Source of the DNA: CAIWTU01 sp963815135
Lineage (GTDB): Bacteria > Desulfobacterota > Desulfuromonadia > Geobacterales > Geobacteraceae
Assembly: GCA_963815135.1 (NCBI GenBank)
Contig: CAWFFO010000011.1
Span: forward strand, 434,001 to 498,000
DNA length: 64,000 nt
Direction: 5' to 3'
The notes beneath the pieces were generated by a model. That model saw only the letters and a program-made list of their open reading frames with translations. It had not been told where the DNA came from and made no database searches. Positions 37,565 to 47,502 of this stretch are shown here, in pieces; positions within the stretch are counted from its first letter, which is position 1, and every line of letters starts with the position of its first letter. The position numbers were made by a program, and so were the translations under genes.

Positions 37565-38798
37565 CCTCGATGACTCTTCCTATCCCCAGTATCTGCGCGG
37601 CCGTCCTGTTGTCGACGCCTATTTCTTCGGCAATGGAAATAACCTTTTTGAAGGCGCTCAACATGATGATCCGCAACTTTTCATTGATCTCGTTTTCATT
37701 CCAGAAATAATTCTGCAGGTCCTGCACCCATTCAAAGTAGGAGACGGTAACCCCTCCGGCGTTGGCGAGGATATCGGGGATGACGAATACATTTTTCTCC
37801 TTGAGAATTTCGTCTGCAATGGGGGTTACCGGCCCGTTTGCCCCCTCGGCGAGTATCCTGGCCTTTATCCCTTCGGCATTACCCCTGTGAATCGAATTTT
37901 CCATGGCCGCCGGAACCAGGATGTCGCAGGTAAGTGTAAGAAGTTCGTCATTCGTAACTTCATCACAGCCTTTGAAACCATCAAGAGAGCCATTCTCCCT
38001 GTAATAGGCATGGAGGGCAGAAATATCCAACCCTTTGTCGCAATATACACCTCCTTTGGAAGTGCTGATGGCTGTAATCTTTACTCCTTCACGCCATAAA
38101 TATTTTGCCGCGGATGCTCCCACGTTGCCGAATCCCTGGATTACGGCAGTCGCATCGGCCAGGGGCATCCCAAGTTTCCGCGCCGCTTCTATAATAGTGA
38201 ACACGACACCCAGGCCGGTTGCGTCGCTTCTCCCTTCCGAGCCGCCGATGTCGATGGGTTTCCCCGTAACCACCCCGGGAACCGAATGCCCGACCTGCAT
38301 CGAATAGGTATCCATCATCCAGGCCATTATCTGGGAATTAGTGTTAACGTCCGGGGCGGGGATGTCTCTGTCAGGGCCAATAAAAGGAAGGATTTCCGCC
38401 GTGAATCTCCTCGTCAGATGCTCTATTTCCCGGATGCTCATTTCTTTGGGATTGCATTGCACCCCGCCCTTGGCACCGCCGAAAGGAATATTCATGACTG
38501 CGCACTTCCACGTCATCCATGCCGCAAGAGCGGTTACTTCATCCAGGTCAACATTGGGATGGTAGCGGATGCCGCCTTTTGCAGGCCCCCTTACCGTGTT
38601 GTACTGAACACGAAAACCCTTGAAAATCTTGAGCTTGCCGTCATCCATGAGCACCGGCACCGATACCAGCAGAGAGCGTTCCGCGTATTTGAGTTTCTCC
38701 ATCAGGTTCATGTCGCAATGAAGGTATCTGGCAGCCTTGTCGATCTGTGCTTGCACCATGTCGAGGGGATTCATGTTGTTCTGTTCTTCAGAGATCAT
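37536..38798 (-). CDS. gdhA: Glutamate dehydrogenase
   Basis: A 420-residue Glu/Leu/Phe/Val dehydrogenase interconverting glutamate with 2-oxoglutarate and ammonium. The catalytic lysine region PFGGAKGGVQCNP (near 110), the GPDRDIPAPDVNT block and a Rossmann GFGNVGASAAKYL (near 215) are seen. I start at ATG 38798: the GGAGG needed for it sits inside an upstream ATGGAGGAAG. Nearness to the ammonium genes is suggestive. Coenzyme use (NAD or NADP) cannot be told from the sequence. Confidence 0.94.
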   Translation of the reverse strand: MISEEQNNMNPLDMVQAQIDKAARYLHCDMNLMEKLKYAERSLLVSVPVLMDDGKLKIFKGFRVQYNTVRGPAKGGIRYHPNVDLDEVTALAAWMTWKCAVMNIPFGGAKGGVQCNPKEMSIREIEHLTRRFTAEILPFIGPDRDIPAPDVNTNSQIMAWMMDTYSMQVGHSVPGVVTGKPIDIGGSEGRSDATGLGVVFTIIEAARKLGMPLADATAVIQGFGNVGASAAKYLWREGVKITAISTSKGGVYCDKGLDISALHAYYRENGSLDGFKGCDEVTNDELLTLTCDILVPAAMENSIHRGNAEGIKARILAEGANGPVTPIADEILKEKNVFVIPDILANAGGVTVSYFEWVQDLQNYFWNENEINEKLRIIMLSAFKKVISIAEEIGVDNRTAAQILGIGRVIEATRVRGLYP

Positions 38799-38872
38799 CG
38801 CTTCCTCCATTAGCTGTATTTATAAAATCCTGAAACCATGAGGGGTGGGTGTCGGGAGTGAGGGGGTGAAGT

Positions 38873-40276
38873 TCAGTGTATTTCGATTTTCCCTTCGTCC
38901 ATCAATCGCCTGAAGGCCGAGAGAATGTCGGGATCGAACTGGCTCCTGGTGAATCCCTCCATGATCTTGATGACTTCGAGAGGAGGCATGCCTTTTCTGT
39001 ATGGCCTGTCCGAAGTCATTGCATCATATGCATCCGCTATCGTTATGATCCGCGCTTCGATGGGAATGTGCTCCGCAGCAATCCGGTCCGGATAGCCCTT
39101 GCCGTCGTACCATTCATGATGATGCTTGATCCATTTTATGATTTCACTGAATTCACTGATATTGGACAGGATCGCGGCTCCCTTGGCCGGGTGTTCCTTG
39201 ATTTTTTCGAATTCTTCCGGCTGCAGTGCCCCGGGTTTATGCAGGATGTTTTCCGGGGTGCCTATTTTGCCGATGTCGTGGAGATAGGCCGCCAGTTCCA
39301 CCAGTTTTGTCTCCTTTTTCGCCATGCCGAGCTCGTTGCAGATGGCTACGGAAATTTTCGCAACTCTTCTGGAATGGCCGTAGGTGTAGGGATCTTTTGC
39401 GTCTATCGCGGTGGCGAACGATTCCACGGTATTTATGAACATATTGCTGATATTTTCGTAAAGCTGCGCCTTCCTGATGGAAGCCGCCGTCTCGGTGGCC
39501 AGCATGCCCATCAGCTTGAGCTCCTGTGACCAGAATTCCTCCCCGGACAGTTTGTCGCTTGCCAGTAAAAGACCGATGGTCTTGTCGTCGGTAACAAGAG
39601 GAACGCAAAGAATCGATTTCGCAGGATAGGGCAGCGTGAAGTTGCAGTCCCTGTAAATGTCGCATACCGTCACGGGCTCTCCCTGCCGGAAGACGTGGCC
39701 GATAAATTCCGATGAACAGTCCGCAACGAATTTTTGCGCAATTTCGGCGTCGATGCCGATACTGTATCTCGTACGGAGAAGGTCCGTATTCCCGTCGAGA
39801 AGCATAATGGACATGTTACTGGCCGACAACATTTTGTCAGCCTCCTCGATCACGCGGCGACAAATGGTGTCGACATCCATTTCGCTGCCGAGTTTGCTGG
39901 AGAGGGAATAGGTCATGGTTAGTTCTTCGTACAAACGCACGATCTCCGAAGACAGGTCATCTATTTCGGCTTCCAGTCTGAGAACGGTTTCGAGACAGTA
40001 AGCCGCTGCAGTGGCAATTTCCCTGTCGCGCGGCATATCACGGAGGACTGCGAGGCTGCCTATTACGTCGGTCAGATAGCGGACAGGAACCGTAAAAGCT
40101 TCAGTGCTCTGACAACATCCGCCCGGACAGGTGGAGTCGGCGGGTTCCGGTGCAACCCTGAATAGCTCCCTGCCGCTCGTGCCCAGAAAAACAAAAGGCG
40201 TATTAAATTTATCGGATAGAGTTTTAAGTGCCTTTTCCACTTTTTCAGCGTTAACTGCGTCGGCAGAGTTTTTCAT
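38873..40276 (-). CDS. GAF / HD-GYP c-di-GMP phosphodiesterase
   Basis: A 467-residue soluble protein: an N-terminal region with a Cys cluster (CPGGCCQ near 45), a coiled segment, a GAF domain (about 125-270) and an HD-GYP domain (about 285-465). The catalytic HDIGKIG and HHEWYDGKGYP motifs are intact, so hydrolysis of c-di-GMP is expected. Its ATG overlaps the hybrid kinase stop by 4 bases, which makes the two translationally coupled. Confidence 0.9.
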   Translation of the reverse strand: MKNSADAVNAEKVEKALKTLSDKFNTPFVFLGTSGRELFRVAPEPADSTCPGGCCQSTEAFTVPVRYLTDVIGSLAVLRDMPRDREIATAAAYCLETVLRLEAEIDDLSSEIVRLYEELTMTYSLSSKLGSEMDVDTICRRVIEEADKMLSASNMSIMLLDGNTDLLRTRYSIGIDAEIAQKFVADCSSEFIGHVFRQGEPVTVCDIYRDCNFTLPYPAKSILCVPLVTDDKTIGLLLASDKLSGEEFWSQELKLMGMLATETAASIRKAQLYENISNMFINTVESFATAIDAKDPYTYGHSRRVAKISVAICNELGMAKKETKLVELAAYLHDIGKIGTPENILHKPGALQPEEFEKIKEHPAKGAAILSNISEFSEIIKWIKHHHEWYDGKGYPDRIAAEHIPIEARIITIADAYDAMTSDRPYRKGMPPLEVIKIMEGFTRSQFDPDILSAFRRLMDEGKIEIH

Positions 40277-42198
40277 TGGAATTTGCCCCTTGAATCCTTG
40301 ATGCTTTTATCCATGTGCTCGGTGTAAGATGACTCTATCTCGCCGATTAGTTTGTAGACCCCGTCTTTTCCGGTTCTACGGCTGTTTCCTTCGAGAGTCA
40401 CGGTTTTTACATATCTGTTCAGTGCTGTGCCGAGAATCAGGAAAAGCGGGATGTTAGCCGTACGTGAACCTGACTTCAGAGATGTCATGATTTCTTCAAC
40501 CATGTTCTTGGGAAAAGAGCCGATGATTACTGCAGCAGGTGGCGAGCCGATGCATGCCTGTATGGCGGGTGAGGCTGCAATGTACAGTTTTGTATCGAAT
40601 CCGGAAGATTCCAGCAAAACCTGAAGGTTCCGCGAGTCTTCCTTCTCGGGTGAAATAAGTATTATTCTGCCGCCTTGAATGTCCAGCGGGTCGAGAATGG
40701 ACAGGATCTGATGTTTGTCGAAGGGTCTGGAAATGTATCCATGGAGAGACAGACGGGGCTCTTCCCCGGAATTAAGGATATGCAGCGAAACAAGCAAAGT
40801 CCTGATACCATCTTTTTTCGCCCATCTGAGCAGATCAACGAAATCATCCAGCTCGTCGGAAATATCCAGCACGATCAGGCCGGGCTTCATTCCTTTTGCG
40901 ACCTGCATTGCCCTGATTGCAGTATCGGCGCCAAGGGTCTGGTAACCCAGATCCTCGAGTTTTTTCCTCAACGCTCTTCTGATGGTGGTATCTTTTGATA
41001 TAACGAGAATTGGCCGGTATGATTTTGAGGCTTCCCCGGCGGTGGAGAAGTCAAAATCCGGCTGGACCTGTTCATTGGCAGAGGCGGCCGGCACGGTGAA
41101 ATAAAAGGTGCTGCCGCGTCCCAGTTCGCTTTCGACCCATATCCTGCCTCCGTGATATTCGACAATTCTTCTGGAAATGCTCAAGCCGAGACCCGATCCC
41201 CGCGGCCGGTTAGGGGTTACTTCGGCTATTCTGTAAAATTCGTCGAAGATCGTATCTTTCTCTTCCGGAAAGATTCCTTCCCCGGTGTCGGCAACATGAA
41301 ATTCCACAAATCTGTCCGTCGTCAGCCTTGCGCCCAGTGTGATCGAACCTTCATGGGTAAACTTTACAGCGTTGTTCAGCAGGTTGATCAGTACCTGGAT
41401 TATCTGATTCCTGTCGACATTGACTTCGGGTATATCAGCGGTCTCATCCAGTGTCAGGGCAAGACCCTTGTCGTCCGCCATCGGCCTTACCACCTTCATG
41501 CTTTCCTCGAACAGCAACGACGGGCTGGCCTGGCTGATGTTCAGTTCGACCTTCCCCGACTCTATTCTTACCAGGTCGAGCACCTCGTTTACCAGGACTG
41601 AGAGACGTTCGCTTTCCATGTTGATGATCTGAATGAATTCCCTGCCCGTTTCATTGTCGATATCGTCGTAATTCAACAGGATTTCAGAATAGGAGCGGAT
41701 CGAGGAAAGGGGCGTACGCAGTTCGTGCGAGACGTTGGACAGAAACATGGTTCTTTTGACGTCATATTCCCGCAGCTTTTCATGGACCTCGGTCAGCGCC
41801 TCCAGTGTGGTCTGCAGGTTCATGTTCTTGTGGTTGAGGGCATCGTTGAGACCGTGAAAAGTGGAGATCGCGTTATTGTATCTGTTCTTTTCACTCTGAA
41901 TTTTCCGGGAAATAAAACCCGCCGCAAGCGAAGACAGAATAAACGAGACTGCTTCGGCGATAAAAACCGGTACTCCCGTAATCGGGGTTTTGGCAATGAA
42001 GGGCAACAGGAGAAAGATTAGTGACAACCCAATCCCCGAACCGATCAGTACATTGGAAGAAAGCGTGGCTGATAACATAAATATGAGCGGAAAATAGAGA
42101 AACCAGGCGGGGCTTCCGGTTCCGCCGGTGAAAACGCTTAAGATCGGAATGCAGAATATAATAAGACAGTACAGGGTGCTTTGGATTTTTTTATCCAT
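40273..42198 (-). CDS. Membrane hybrid sensor histidine kinase with two receiver domains
   Basis: A 641-residue kinase. The N-terminus has four or five membrane helices (about 6-105), then a short coiled linker, HisKA with SNVSHELRTPLSSI (His near 160), and an HATPase_c domain (NLLNNAVKF, DTGEGI, GSGLGLSISRRI). Receiver 1 (about 385-500) keeps its Asp in LIVLDISDE. Receiver 2 (about 505-620) reads AVIIGSFPK and lacks the phosphorylated Asp. I start at ATG 42198. It overlaps the upstream receiver gene and the downstream HD-GYP gene, so the three form one signalling operon. Confidence 0.9.
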   Translation of the reverse strand: MDKKIQSTLYCLIIFCIPILSVFTGGTGSPAWFLYFPLIFMLSATLSSNVLIGSGIGLSLIFLLLPFIAKTPITGVPVFIAEAVSFILSSLAAGFISRKIQSEKNRYNNAISTFHGLNDALNHKNMNLQTTLEALTEVHEKLREYDVKRTMFLSNVSHELRTPLSSIRSYSEILLNYDDIDNETGREFIQIINMESERLSVLVNEVLDLVRIESGKVELNISQASPSLLFEESMKVVRPMADDKGLALTLDETADIPEVNVDRNQIIQVLINLLNNAVKFTHEGSITLGARLTTDRFVEFHVADTGEGIFPEEKDTIFDEFYRIAEVTPNRPRGSGLGLSISRRIVEYHGGRIWVESELGRGSTFYFTVPAASANEQVQPDFDFSTAGEASKSYRPILVISKDTTIRRALRKKLEDLGYQTLGADTAIRAMQVAKGMKPGLIVLDISDELDDFVDLLRWAKKDGIRTLLVSLHILNSGEEPRLSLHGYISRPFDKHQILSILDPLDIQGGRIILISPEKEDSRNLQVLLESSGFDTKLYIAASPAIQACIGSPPAAVIIGSFPKNMVEEIMTSLKSGSRTANIPLFLILGTALNRYVKTVTLEGNSRRTGKDGVYKLIGEIESSYTEHMDKSIKDSRGKFQ

Positions 42199-42574
42199 TG
42201 TCTCTGCTTCCAAGAATGGACTTTACTTTAGTTACCACTTCCCTGGGGCTGAAGGGTTTTGTCATATACTCGTCGGCTCCTTCAGACATGCTTTTCTTTC
42301 TGTCCAGTTCCTGTCCCTTGCAGGTGAGGATTATGACATACATGTTTCTGAGCCGGTTGTCCGATTTAATTGCTTTGCAGATTTCATCGCCGTTCTTTTT
42401 CGGCATTATCAAATCGAGAAAAACGATCTTGGGATTGTATGCCAGGATTGCGCTCATCGCCATTTCACCGTCGTGGGCCATCTCGACCCTGTAACCCTCT
42501 TTTTTGAAAATGAAGTTGAGCGCACGCGCTATATGCGGTTCATCATCTGCGATAAGTATGTCGATTTCAGACAT
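42191..42574 (-). CDS. Single-domain response regulator
   Basis: A 127-residue CheY-like receiver without output domain. The acidic pair is ADDEP, the phospho-acceptor Asp lies in VFLDLIMPKKNGDEI (near 54), and the Lys in MTKPFSP (near 107). It is the first gene of the REC - hybrid kinase - HD-GYP operon, so it is likely a phosphate donor or acceptor for that kinase. Confidence 0.92.
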   Translation of the reverse strand: MSEIDILIADDEPHIARALNFIFKKEGYRVEMAHDGEMAMSAILAYNPKIVFLDLIMPKKNGDEICKAIKSDNRLRNMYVIILTCKGQELDRKKSMSEGADEYMTKPFSPREVVTKVKSILGSRDNG

Positions 42575-42936
42575 TTGAATCCTCTTGGAGAATTTCAGGA
42601 ATTATAAATAGTATCGGTTTCTGTGCACCCCACTTTAGTGTGAAGGGGCGGGCAGGAACGTTGCATTGCTTTTCAGGATCACATAAGACGCAAATTTTAT
42701 ATACGCAAGTCCCGTGCCGAAAATTTCTCGAAATCATACCATATTTTCACATTTAATCAATTTCCGCCGTTGTCATTTCAGCATCGGAATTGATAAAAAA
42801 CGTAGTTTTTCACCAATTCTGACAATGTTGAACAGGAGGTGACGTTATGGTATTATTTAATCGTAATATATAAAGAAAAGGTCAAGTTGTTCGTGGGCGG
42901 TGCCTGTACTGTGCAAACGAAAAGGAGGAGTTGTTG
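42575..42936. other. Intergenic region between the receiver and fasciclin genes
   Basis: A 362-base region that must carry the divergent promoters. It holds an eight-codon frame with a perfect ribosome site (42847-42873) and AT-rich stretches. No other gene is seen. Confidence 0.45.
42847..42873 (+). CDS. Possible leader peptide (8 codons) before the fasciclin gene
   Basis: ATG GTA TTA TTT AAT CGT AAT ATA TAA follows AGGAGGTGA at ideal spacing. The strength of the ribosome site is the only support. No attenuation hairpin was found downstream. Confidence 0.25.
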   Translation: MVLFNRNI

Positions 42937-43365
42937 ATGAAAACTATAACTGAAACCGTTATGAACGAAAGTTCTTTTCATGTATTTGCCGATGCGCTCA
43001 AAAATCTCGATCTGGCTGAAACCTTGAAGGGGGACGGTCCTTTTACACTTTTCGTTCCGGACGATGACGCTTTCGCCAAGGTTAATCTGTCGGATATGTT
43101 GAATGACAGCAAGAAGTTGAAAGAAACCTTCACTTACCATGTGCTGGAAGGCAAATTCATGGCTGGCGAGGTGGCCAATCTGGAACATGCTCACACCATG
43201 AACATCAAGGCGCTTACTATCAGGGTGAAAGACGACGATATACTCATTGACAACGGTAAAATAAAAAAAGGCGATATCGAATGTTCCAACGGTGTCATTC
43301 ACGTGGTAGACGCGGTTTTTCTTCCCCAGTTGTCGGGATGGTACGGAGACAGCGGTTGCTGCTGA
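42937..43365 (+). CDS. Fasciclin-domain protein
   Basis: A 142-residue protein made of one FAS1 domain, with FTLFVPDDDAFAKV (H1-type box) and GVIHVVDAVFLP (H2-type box). It has no signal peptide, although FAS1 proteins usually act outside the cell in adhesion, so the form here may be cytoplasmic or leave by another path. The C-terminus ends in a CC pair. The start is ATG 42937 behind AAAGGAGGAG. Confidence 0.88.
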   Translation: MKTITETVMNESSFHVFADALKNLDLAETLKGDGPFTLFVPDDDAFAKVNLSDMLNDSKKLKETFTYHVLEGKFMAGEVANLEHAHTMNIKALTIRVKDDDILIDNGKIKKGDIECSNGVIHVVDAVFLPQLSGWYGDSGCC

Positions 43366-43424
43366 CATGGCGAAAAATTTGAACTCAAAAAGTCAATAGA
43401 GCCGCAGAGGCGGATAAGGCCTGC

Positions 43425-45170
43425 TCACGGCGAAGAGCATGCCTTATCCTTCAGCGGGATCGGCCTGACTCTCAGCCCTTCGCCTGGGGCAGAGATATGA
43501 ACGAAGATAATGCCGGTTTCCTCTTCTTTCCATGGCTCAGTGGTGTAGTCGCAAAGAAATTGATAGATGAAGGTTCTCACCTTGCTGCCCCGGCTTATCC
43601 TGAGTGCTTCGACGATCTCGCCTTTATCCGGTACTATGTATGATCCCTCGGCTGATGTTTCAGTCTGTTCCATAAAGTCAGGAAGATTTCCAGTCGAAGG
43701 ATACTCGCAAAGGCAGAAATCATAGCAGAGGGCATCCCTCAGGGGTCCCCTGTCACTTTCAGGATTCCGTTTCTTGATGAACTCCCAGATGAATTCGAAG
43801 TTGCCTCTCTGTGACATTCCCGGGGAGAACCCCTTTTTCTCCACGTAGGTCGCCATCTCGTCGAAAAAGCAGGACAGCGGTTCACGTTTCGACTGGACAT
43901 CGAGCAAGGTCGCGAATCTTCCGCTGTTAAGATATATTTCGAGCAGCCGTGCAACGGTTTCTATCCGGTTTATTTCATCGAAGCCGAGATATGGAGTCGC
44001 GAGGATCTTGTATGGTGGGTAATCGGAGAAAACGTATCCTTCCCGTGCGGCGATCTCCTCCATGGGAGACCCTTTCAGCACTTTGAGCGGTTCCACCTGC
44101 ACGTGGTGCGGCCTGACCCCGAGCAGTCGCTGGAGTGAAGCGAGAAACCCGCTGTATCCTTCGCCCGGCAGTCCGGCAACCAGGTCCAGGTGAATGACCA
44201 CTCCTGTTCTCGACAGCAGCTTTTCCACATTGGCGAACAGCCTGTCCAGGTCCGTTATTCTCCCCACCTTTTCAAGTGTAGTTGCTTCGGCCGACTGGAC
44301 GCCTATTTCGAAGCGGAACATTCCCGCCGGTGCTTTTTCCAGAGTTCTGATATTGATTTCTGTTAAAAGGTCCGCGGCGATCTCGAAATGAAACCGGCTT
44401 GAACGGTTGTTACTTAAAATGAAATCCCAGATCGAGTCGGCCCTGGCCGGGTCGTAATTGAAAGTTCGGTCCACCAGTTTGACCGTGGCGGCTTCATGGC
44501 GGATCAGGTAAAGCAGATCCTGACGGATGCGTTCCATGGAGAACGACCTGACGCCGTTGCCCAGCGATGACATGCAGAAGGCGCAGGAAAAGGGACAGCC
44601 CCTGGATGTTTCGTAATAAACAAGGGGCTTGTTAATTTCAACCAGGCCGGCGCCAAAAGGAGAGGGAATGCTGTCCAGGTTGGCGACCGGTTCACCGACC
44701 GGAGTGATGATGAGATCGTATTCTTTGCGGTAGGCTATTCCTTCCGGAATCGATTGCAGGGCTTCCGCAAAATTGCCGTTTAGCACAGCTTCCGCGACCA
44801 GCATCTGAAAAATTTCCTCTCCTTCGCCCCTGATTATGCAATCAATCGAACGGTTTTCGCGAAGGATTTCTTCAGGGTTATAGGAGATTTCCGGGCCTCC
44901 CAGGATTACAGTTGTCGCGGGAAGGACCTTTTTGAGGTCGGAAGCGAGCTTCAGTGTCTGGTCAATATTCCAGATATAACAGGAAAAGGCTGTGATATCC
45001 GGCTGTTCCGCAATGATCGACCGAAGCACCTGGTCGGCCGGTTCATTTATGGTGAATTCCCGGATTACCGTTTCCAATCCGCTGATTTCGCCGACTGAAG
45101 CGGCGAGGCAGGGCAGAGCCAGGGATGAATGGATATATTTGGCGTGGAGCGTGGTAAGGAGTATTTTCAT
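43425..45170 (-). CDS. B12-binding radical SAM protein (BchE-like, DUF4080)
   Basis: A 581-residue protein with an N-terminal cobalamin-binding-type domain (about 1-135, ILGGPEISYN), a radical SAM domain with SRGCPFSCAFCMSS (CX3CX2C near 190), and a C-terminal DUF4080-like domain. The family is broad in anaerobes and its substrate is not known; methyl transfer to carbon is the general theme. The canonical DxHxxG B12-binding motif is not evident, so cobalamin binding is uncertain. It stands alone in the minus direction. Confidence 0.85.
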   Translation of the reverse strand: MKILLTTLHAKYIHSSLALPCLAASVGEISGLETVIREFTINEPADQVLRSIIAEQPDITAFSCYIWNIDQTLKLASDLKKVLPATTVILGGPEISYNPEEILRENRSIDCIIRGEGEEIFQMLVAEAVLNGNFAEALQSIPEGIAYRKEYDLIITPVGEPVANLDSIPSPFGAGLVEINKPLVYYETSRGCPFSCAFCMSSLGNGVRSFSMERIRQDLLYLIRHEAATVKLVDRTFNYDPARADSIWDFILSNNRSSRFHFEIAADLLTEINIRTLEKAPAGMFRFEIGVQSAEATTLEKVGRITDLDRLFANVEKLLSRTGVVIHLDLVAGLPGEGYSGFLASLQRLLGVRPHHVQVEPLKVLKGSPMEEIAAREGYVFSDYPPYKILATPYLGFDEINRIETVARLLEIYLNSGRFATLLDVQSKREPLSCFFDEMATYVEKKGFSPGMSQRGNFEFIWEFIKKRNPESDRGPLRDALCYDFCLCEYPSTGNLPDFMEQTETSAEGSYIVPDKGEIVEALRISRGSKVRTFIYQFLCDYTTEPWKEEETGIIFVHISAPGEGLRVRPIPLKDKACSSP

Positions 45171-45293
45171 GCGATCGATTCTATCGGATACGGTTTTCCA
45201 TTGCCAGAGAAAGTTGGATACCCTTATAATTCAGGATAAATTGTACCCCGCTTTGATAATGAGGGAAATTAACTTAACAACGGCGGTTATCAC

Positions 45294-45420
45294 ATAAAGC
45301 CGCAAAGATCACCAAGAAAACAAAAACTTGTTTTTAAGCCAGACGTCAATTTGGTGAAAGTTCCAATTTGACAAGACGTGGATTTCTTTGTGTCCTTAGT
45401 GTTTTTGTGTGAGTTGACTG
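45294..45420. repeat. Inverted pair of CACAAAGA-type dispersed repeats
   Basis: GCCGCAAAGATCACCAAGAA (left) faces TTTCTTTGTGTCCTTAGTG (right). Between them GTCAATTTGG and CCAATTTGAC form a near-palindrome. The element belongs to the same intergenic repeat family as at 3.8, 29.05 and 60.5 kb. Confidence 0.5.
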
Positions 45421-45438
45421 CTTTTTAAAGGATAAATC

Positions 45439-46765
45439 ATGAAAAGGAAAAGACTGCCGAAACTCCTCTATGCCGATGCCAAGGGCAATATCTTCGATCA
45501 TCCCGACCTCTGCATGGCGGGGATGAACGGTACCGAACCGGTGCTGCCCGAAAACGGTGGAGCTGATCCCGCTCCCCGAAGACAGCCGGCTCTTCACCAT
45601 ACCCGATACTCCGCCCATGGCCTGGGACGCGAAAGCAGCGGCGGTTCGCCACCGTGTCACGGTGCGGGAGCGGGCGGAGCATGAAGGTCCAGGCGGTATC
45701 GGCCTTCATGGCCCCGGCTATGTGCGGACGCTGCTGCCCGCCTGCGATTACGCCGGAAAAAAGTGCATCTGCCCCTCTGGTCCTATACCGCCGTCGGCTG
45801 GGACGAGGAGACGGAACGGTTCGTGGTGGCCGCCACCCGGGTGGACGCCAACGAAAACTGGACCCCCGGAATTACGACGACCGGAAGCTCGATCCGCTGG
45901 TCCGGAAGCTGGCTGAAGGACTTGCCCGACAACCGGCTGCTGACACAGCTTGCCCGCTGCGCCGTGGATTACCACTGCTTCGCCGCCAAGAACCTCTTCT
46001 TCCGCCGCTGGGAGGCGCCGCTCCCCACTTCCCCCGCCTGCAACTCCCGCTGTCTGGGGTGCATCAGCCTGCAGCCCTCCGACTGCTGCCCCTCCAACCA
46101 CGAGAGGATAAATTTTGTCCCCACCCCGGAGGAGATCGTCGAGACTGGCGCTGCCCCATCTCCGGGAGGCGCCCGGAACCCATCGTCTCCTACGGCCAGG
46201 GGTGCGAGGGGGACCCGATCCTCCAGGCGGACACCATTGCCGAGGCAACGGCCGGATGAAGAAAGCAGCTTCACGCGGGCGACGGTGAATTTCAACTCCA
46301 ACGGCTCTTTCCCCGACCGGATCCGGATGCTTTGCGACGCGGGGATGGATTCCATGCGCTTTTCCATGAACTCGGTGCGGGAGGAGCAGTACAACATGTA
46401 CTACCGGCCGGTGGGGTACACATTCTCAGCGATGTGATGGAATCGGTGAGGGAGCAAAGGAAGGGGGCTGTTCACCATGATCAACTACCTGGTGTCGCCG
46501 GGGGTGACCGATCCCCGGAGGAAGTGGAGGCGCTGCTGCGATTCATCAGAGACACCGGCGTGGACATGATCCAGATGCGCAATCTCTCCATCGATCCGGA
46601 CTTCTACAACAAGCGGATGGGGGTGAAGGGAAGGGGATCGGCATGTACCGGATGCTGGAACGGGTAAAAAAGGAGTTTCCACGCATCCAGTACGGCTATT
46701 TCAACCGGACCAGGGAGAATTTCTATCCCGATGGGTTTGAGAAGGGCTGGCCGATCAAGGATTGA
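45439..46765 (+). pseudogene. Radical SAM protein of unknown function, many frameshifts
   Basis: A protein of about 440 residues can be rebuilt by changing frame eight or more times. In order: MKRKRLPKLLYADAKGNIFD, PLPEDSRLFTIPDTPPMAWD, SYTAVGWDEETERFVVAATR, CNSRCLGC (CX3CX2C) followed by ISLQPSDCCPS, YGQGCEGDPILQADTI, NSNGSFPDRIRMLCDAGMDS, INYLVSPGVTD, DTGVDMIQMRNLSIDPDFYN and ERVKKEFPRIQYGYFNRTRE. No stretch is missing, so it looks like an intact gene read badly or one that decayed only by small indels. It is visibly richer in GC than its neighbours. Similar proteins are found in Geobacter relatives; the substrate is unknown. Confidence 0.75.
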
Positions 46766-46881
46766 GAGGGGCAGTTTCCCCTCATCTGCCGATAATCTCT
46801 CGAATTTTGCCTTGGCCATCGCAGCAAGGTTTTTCCTGAGGACGACCAGTGTTAATTAGAAATTTTATCTTTACGGAAATT

Positions 46882-47490
46882 TCAATAAGCATACTGAATC
46901 GAGAGACTCCCCTTTTCCTTGGCAGCCGTGGCCTTTTCTGCCTCCACCTCAACACGGTAGATATACGGATAATGCTGCGGTGTGATGGTAGTTGACGCTT
47001 CCGCCACGCCTGATCCTTCCAATTGCAGCCCGCTGGTGTCGGTGTTTCCCGGAACCGTATCTACGATCTTGGTGTAAACGCTGTACGGTTGTGCATCCGC
47101 TCCGGTCGACTTTAGTTGCATGGTCATGTCGGGAGAAGTTTTCGGGTTCAGCGACGCACTGCAGGAAGCATCCCATCTAGCTTGGGGCAAACGCAGCTTT
47201 TGCTGTAAACATGAGGAAGAAGCCGGGAGTTGAAGATTTATTGTACTGAATGAACCGGTCACCTGAGAGCTTGTGTTATTCTGAAAAATTTGCGGAATCA
47301 CCTCTTTCAGTGCGATTTCCGCACCGCCGTAAGACGCTTCCCGCGCGGTTTTGTATCGCTTGTTGCTCGCCGAAGTCTGGATTCCCTGTGTAATAGTGTA
47401 AAGAAGACAAAGAATCATGGTCAGGCATATAAATGTGAACATGAGAGCCGTTAACAGCGCTATACCGTCCTGGTTTTTGATGTATTTCAT
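46882..47490 (-). CDS. pilX: PilX-like minor pilin
   Basis: A 202-residue protein with one N-terminal hydrophobic helix (GIALLTALMFTFICLTMILCLLYTIT, about 9-34) preceded by a short positive stretch (MKYIKNQD), as in PilX/PilX_N proteins. No class III Glu+5 is obvious. It would be a minor component priming type IV pilus assembly. Last gene of the pilY1 operon, ending 116 bases before the convergent broken radical SAM gene. Confidence 0.78.
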   Translation of the reverse strand: MKYIKNQDGIALLTALMFTFICLTMILCLLYTITQGIQTSASNKRYKTAREASYGGAEIALKEVIPQIFQNNTSSQVTGSFSTINLQLPASSSCLQQKLRLPQARWDASCSASLNPKTSPDMTMQLKSTGADAQPYSVYTKIVDTVPGNTDTSGLQLEGSGVAEASTTITPQHYPYIYRVEVEAEKATAAKEKGSLSIQYAY

Positions 47491-47502
47491 AATGTAATGC
47501 CC

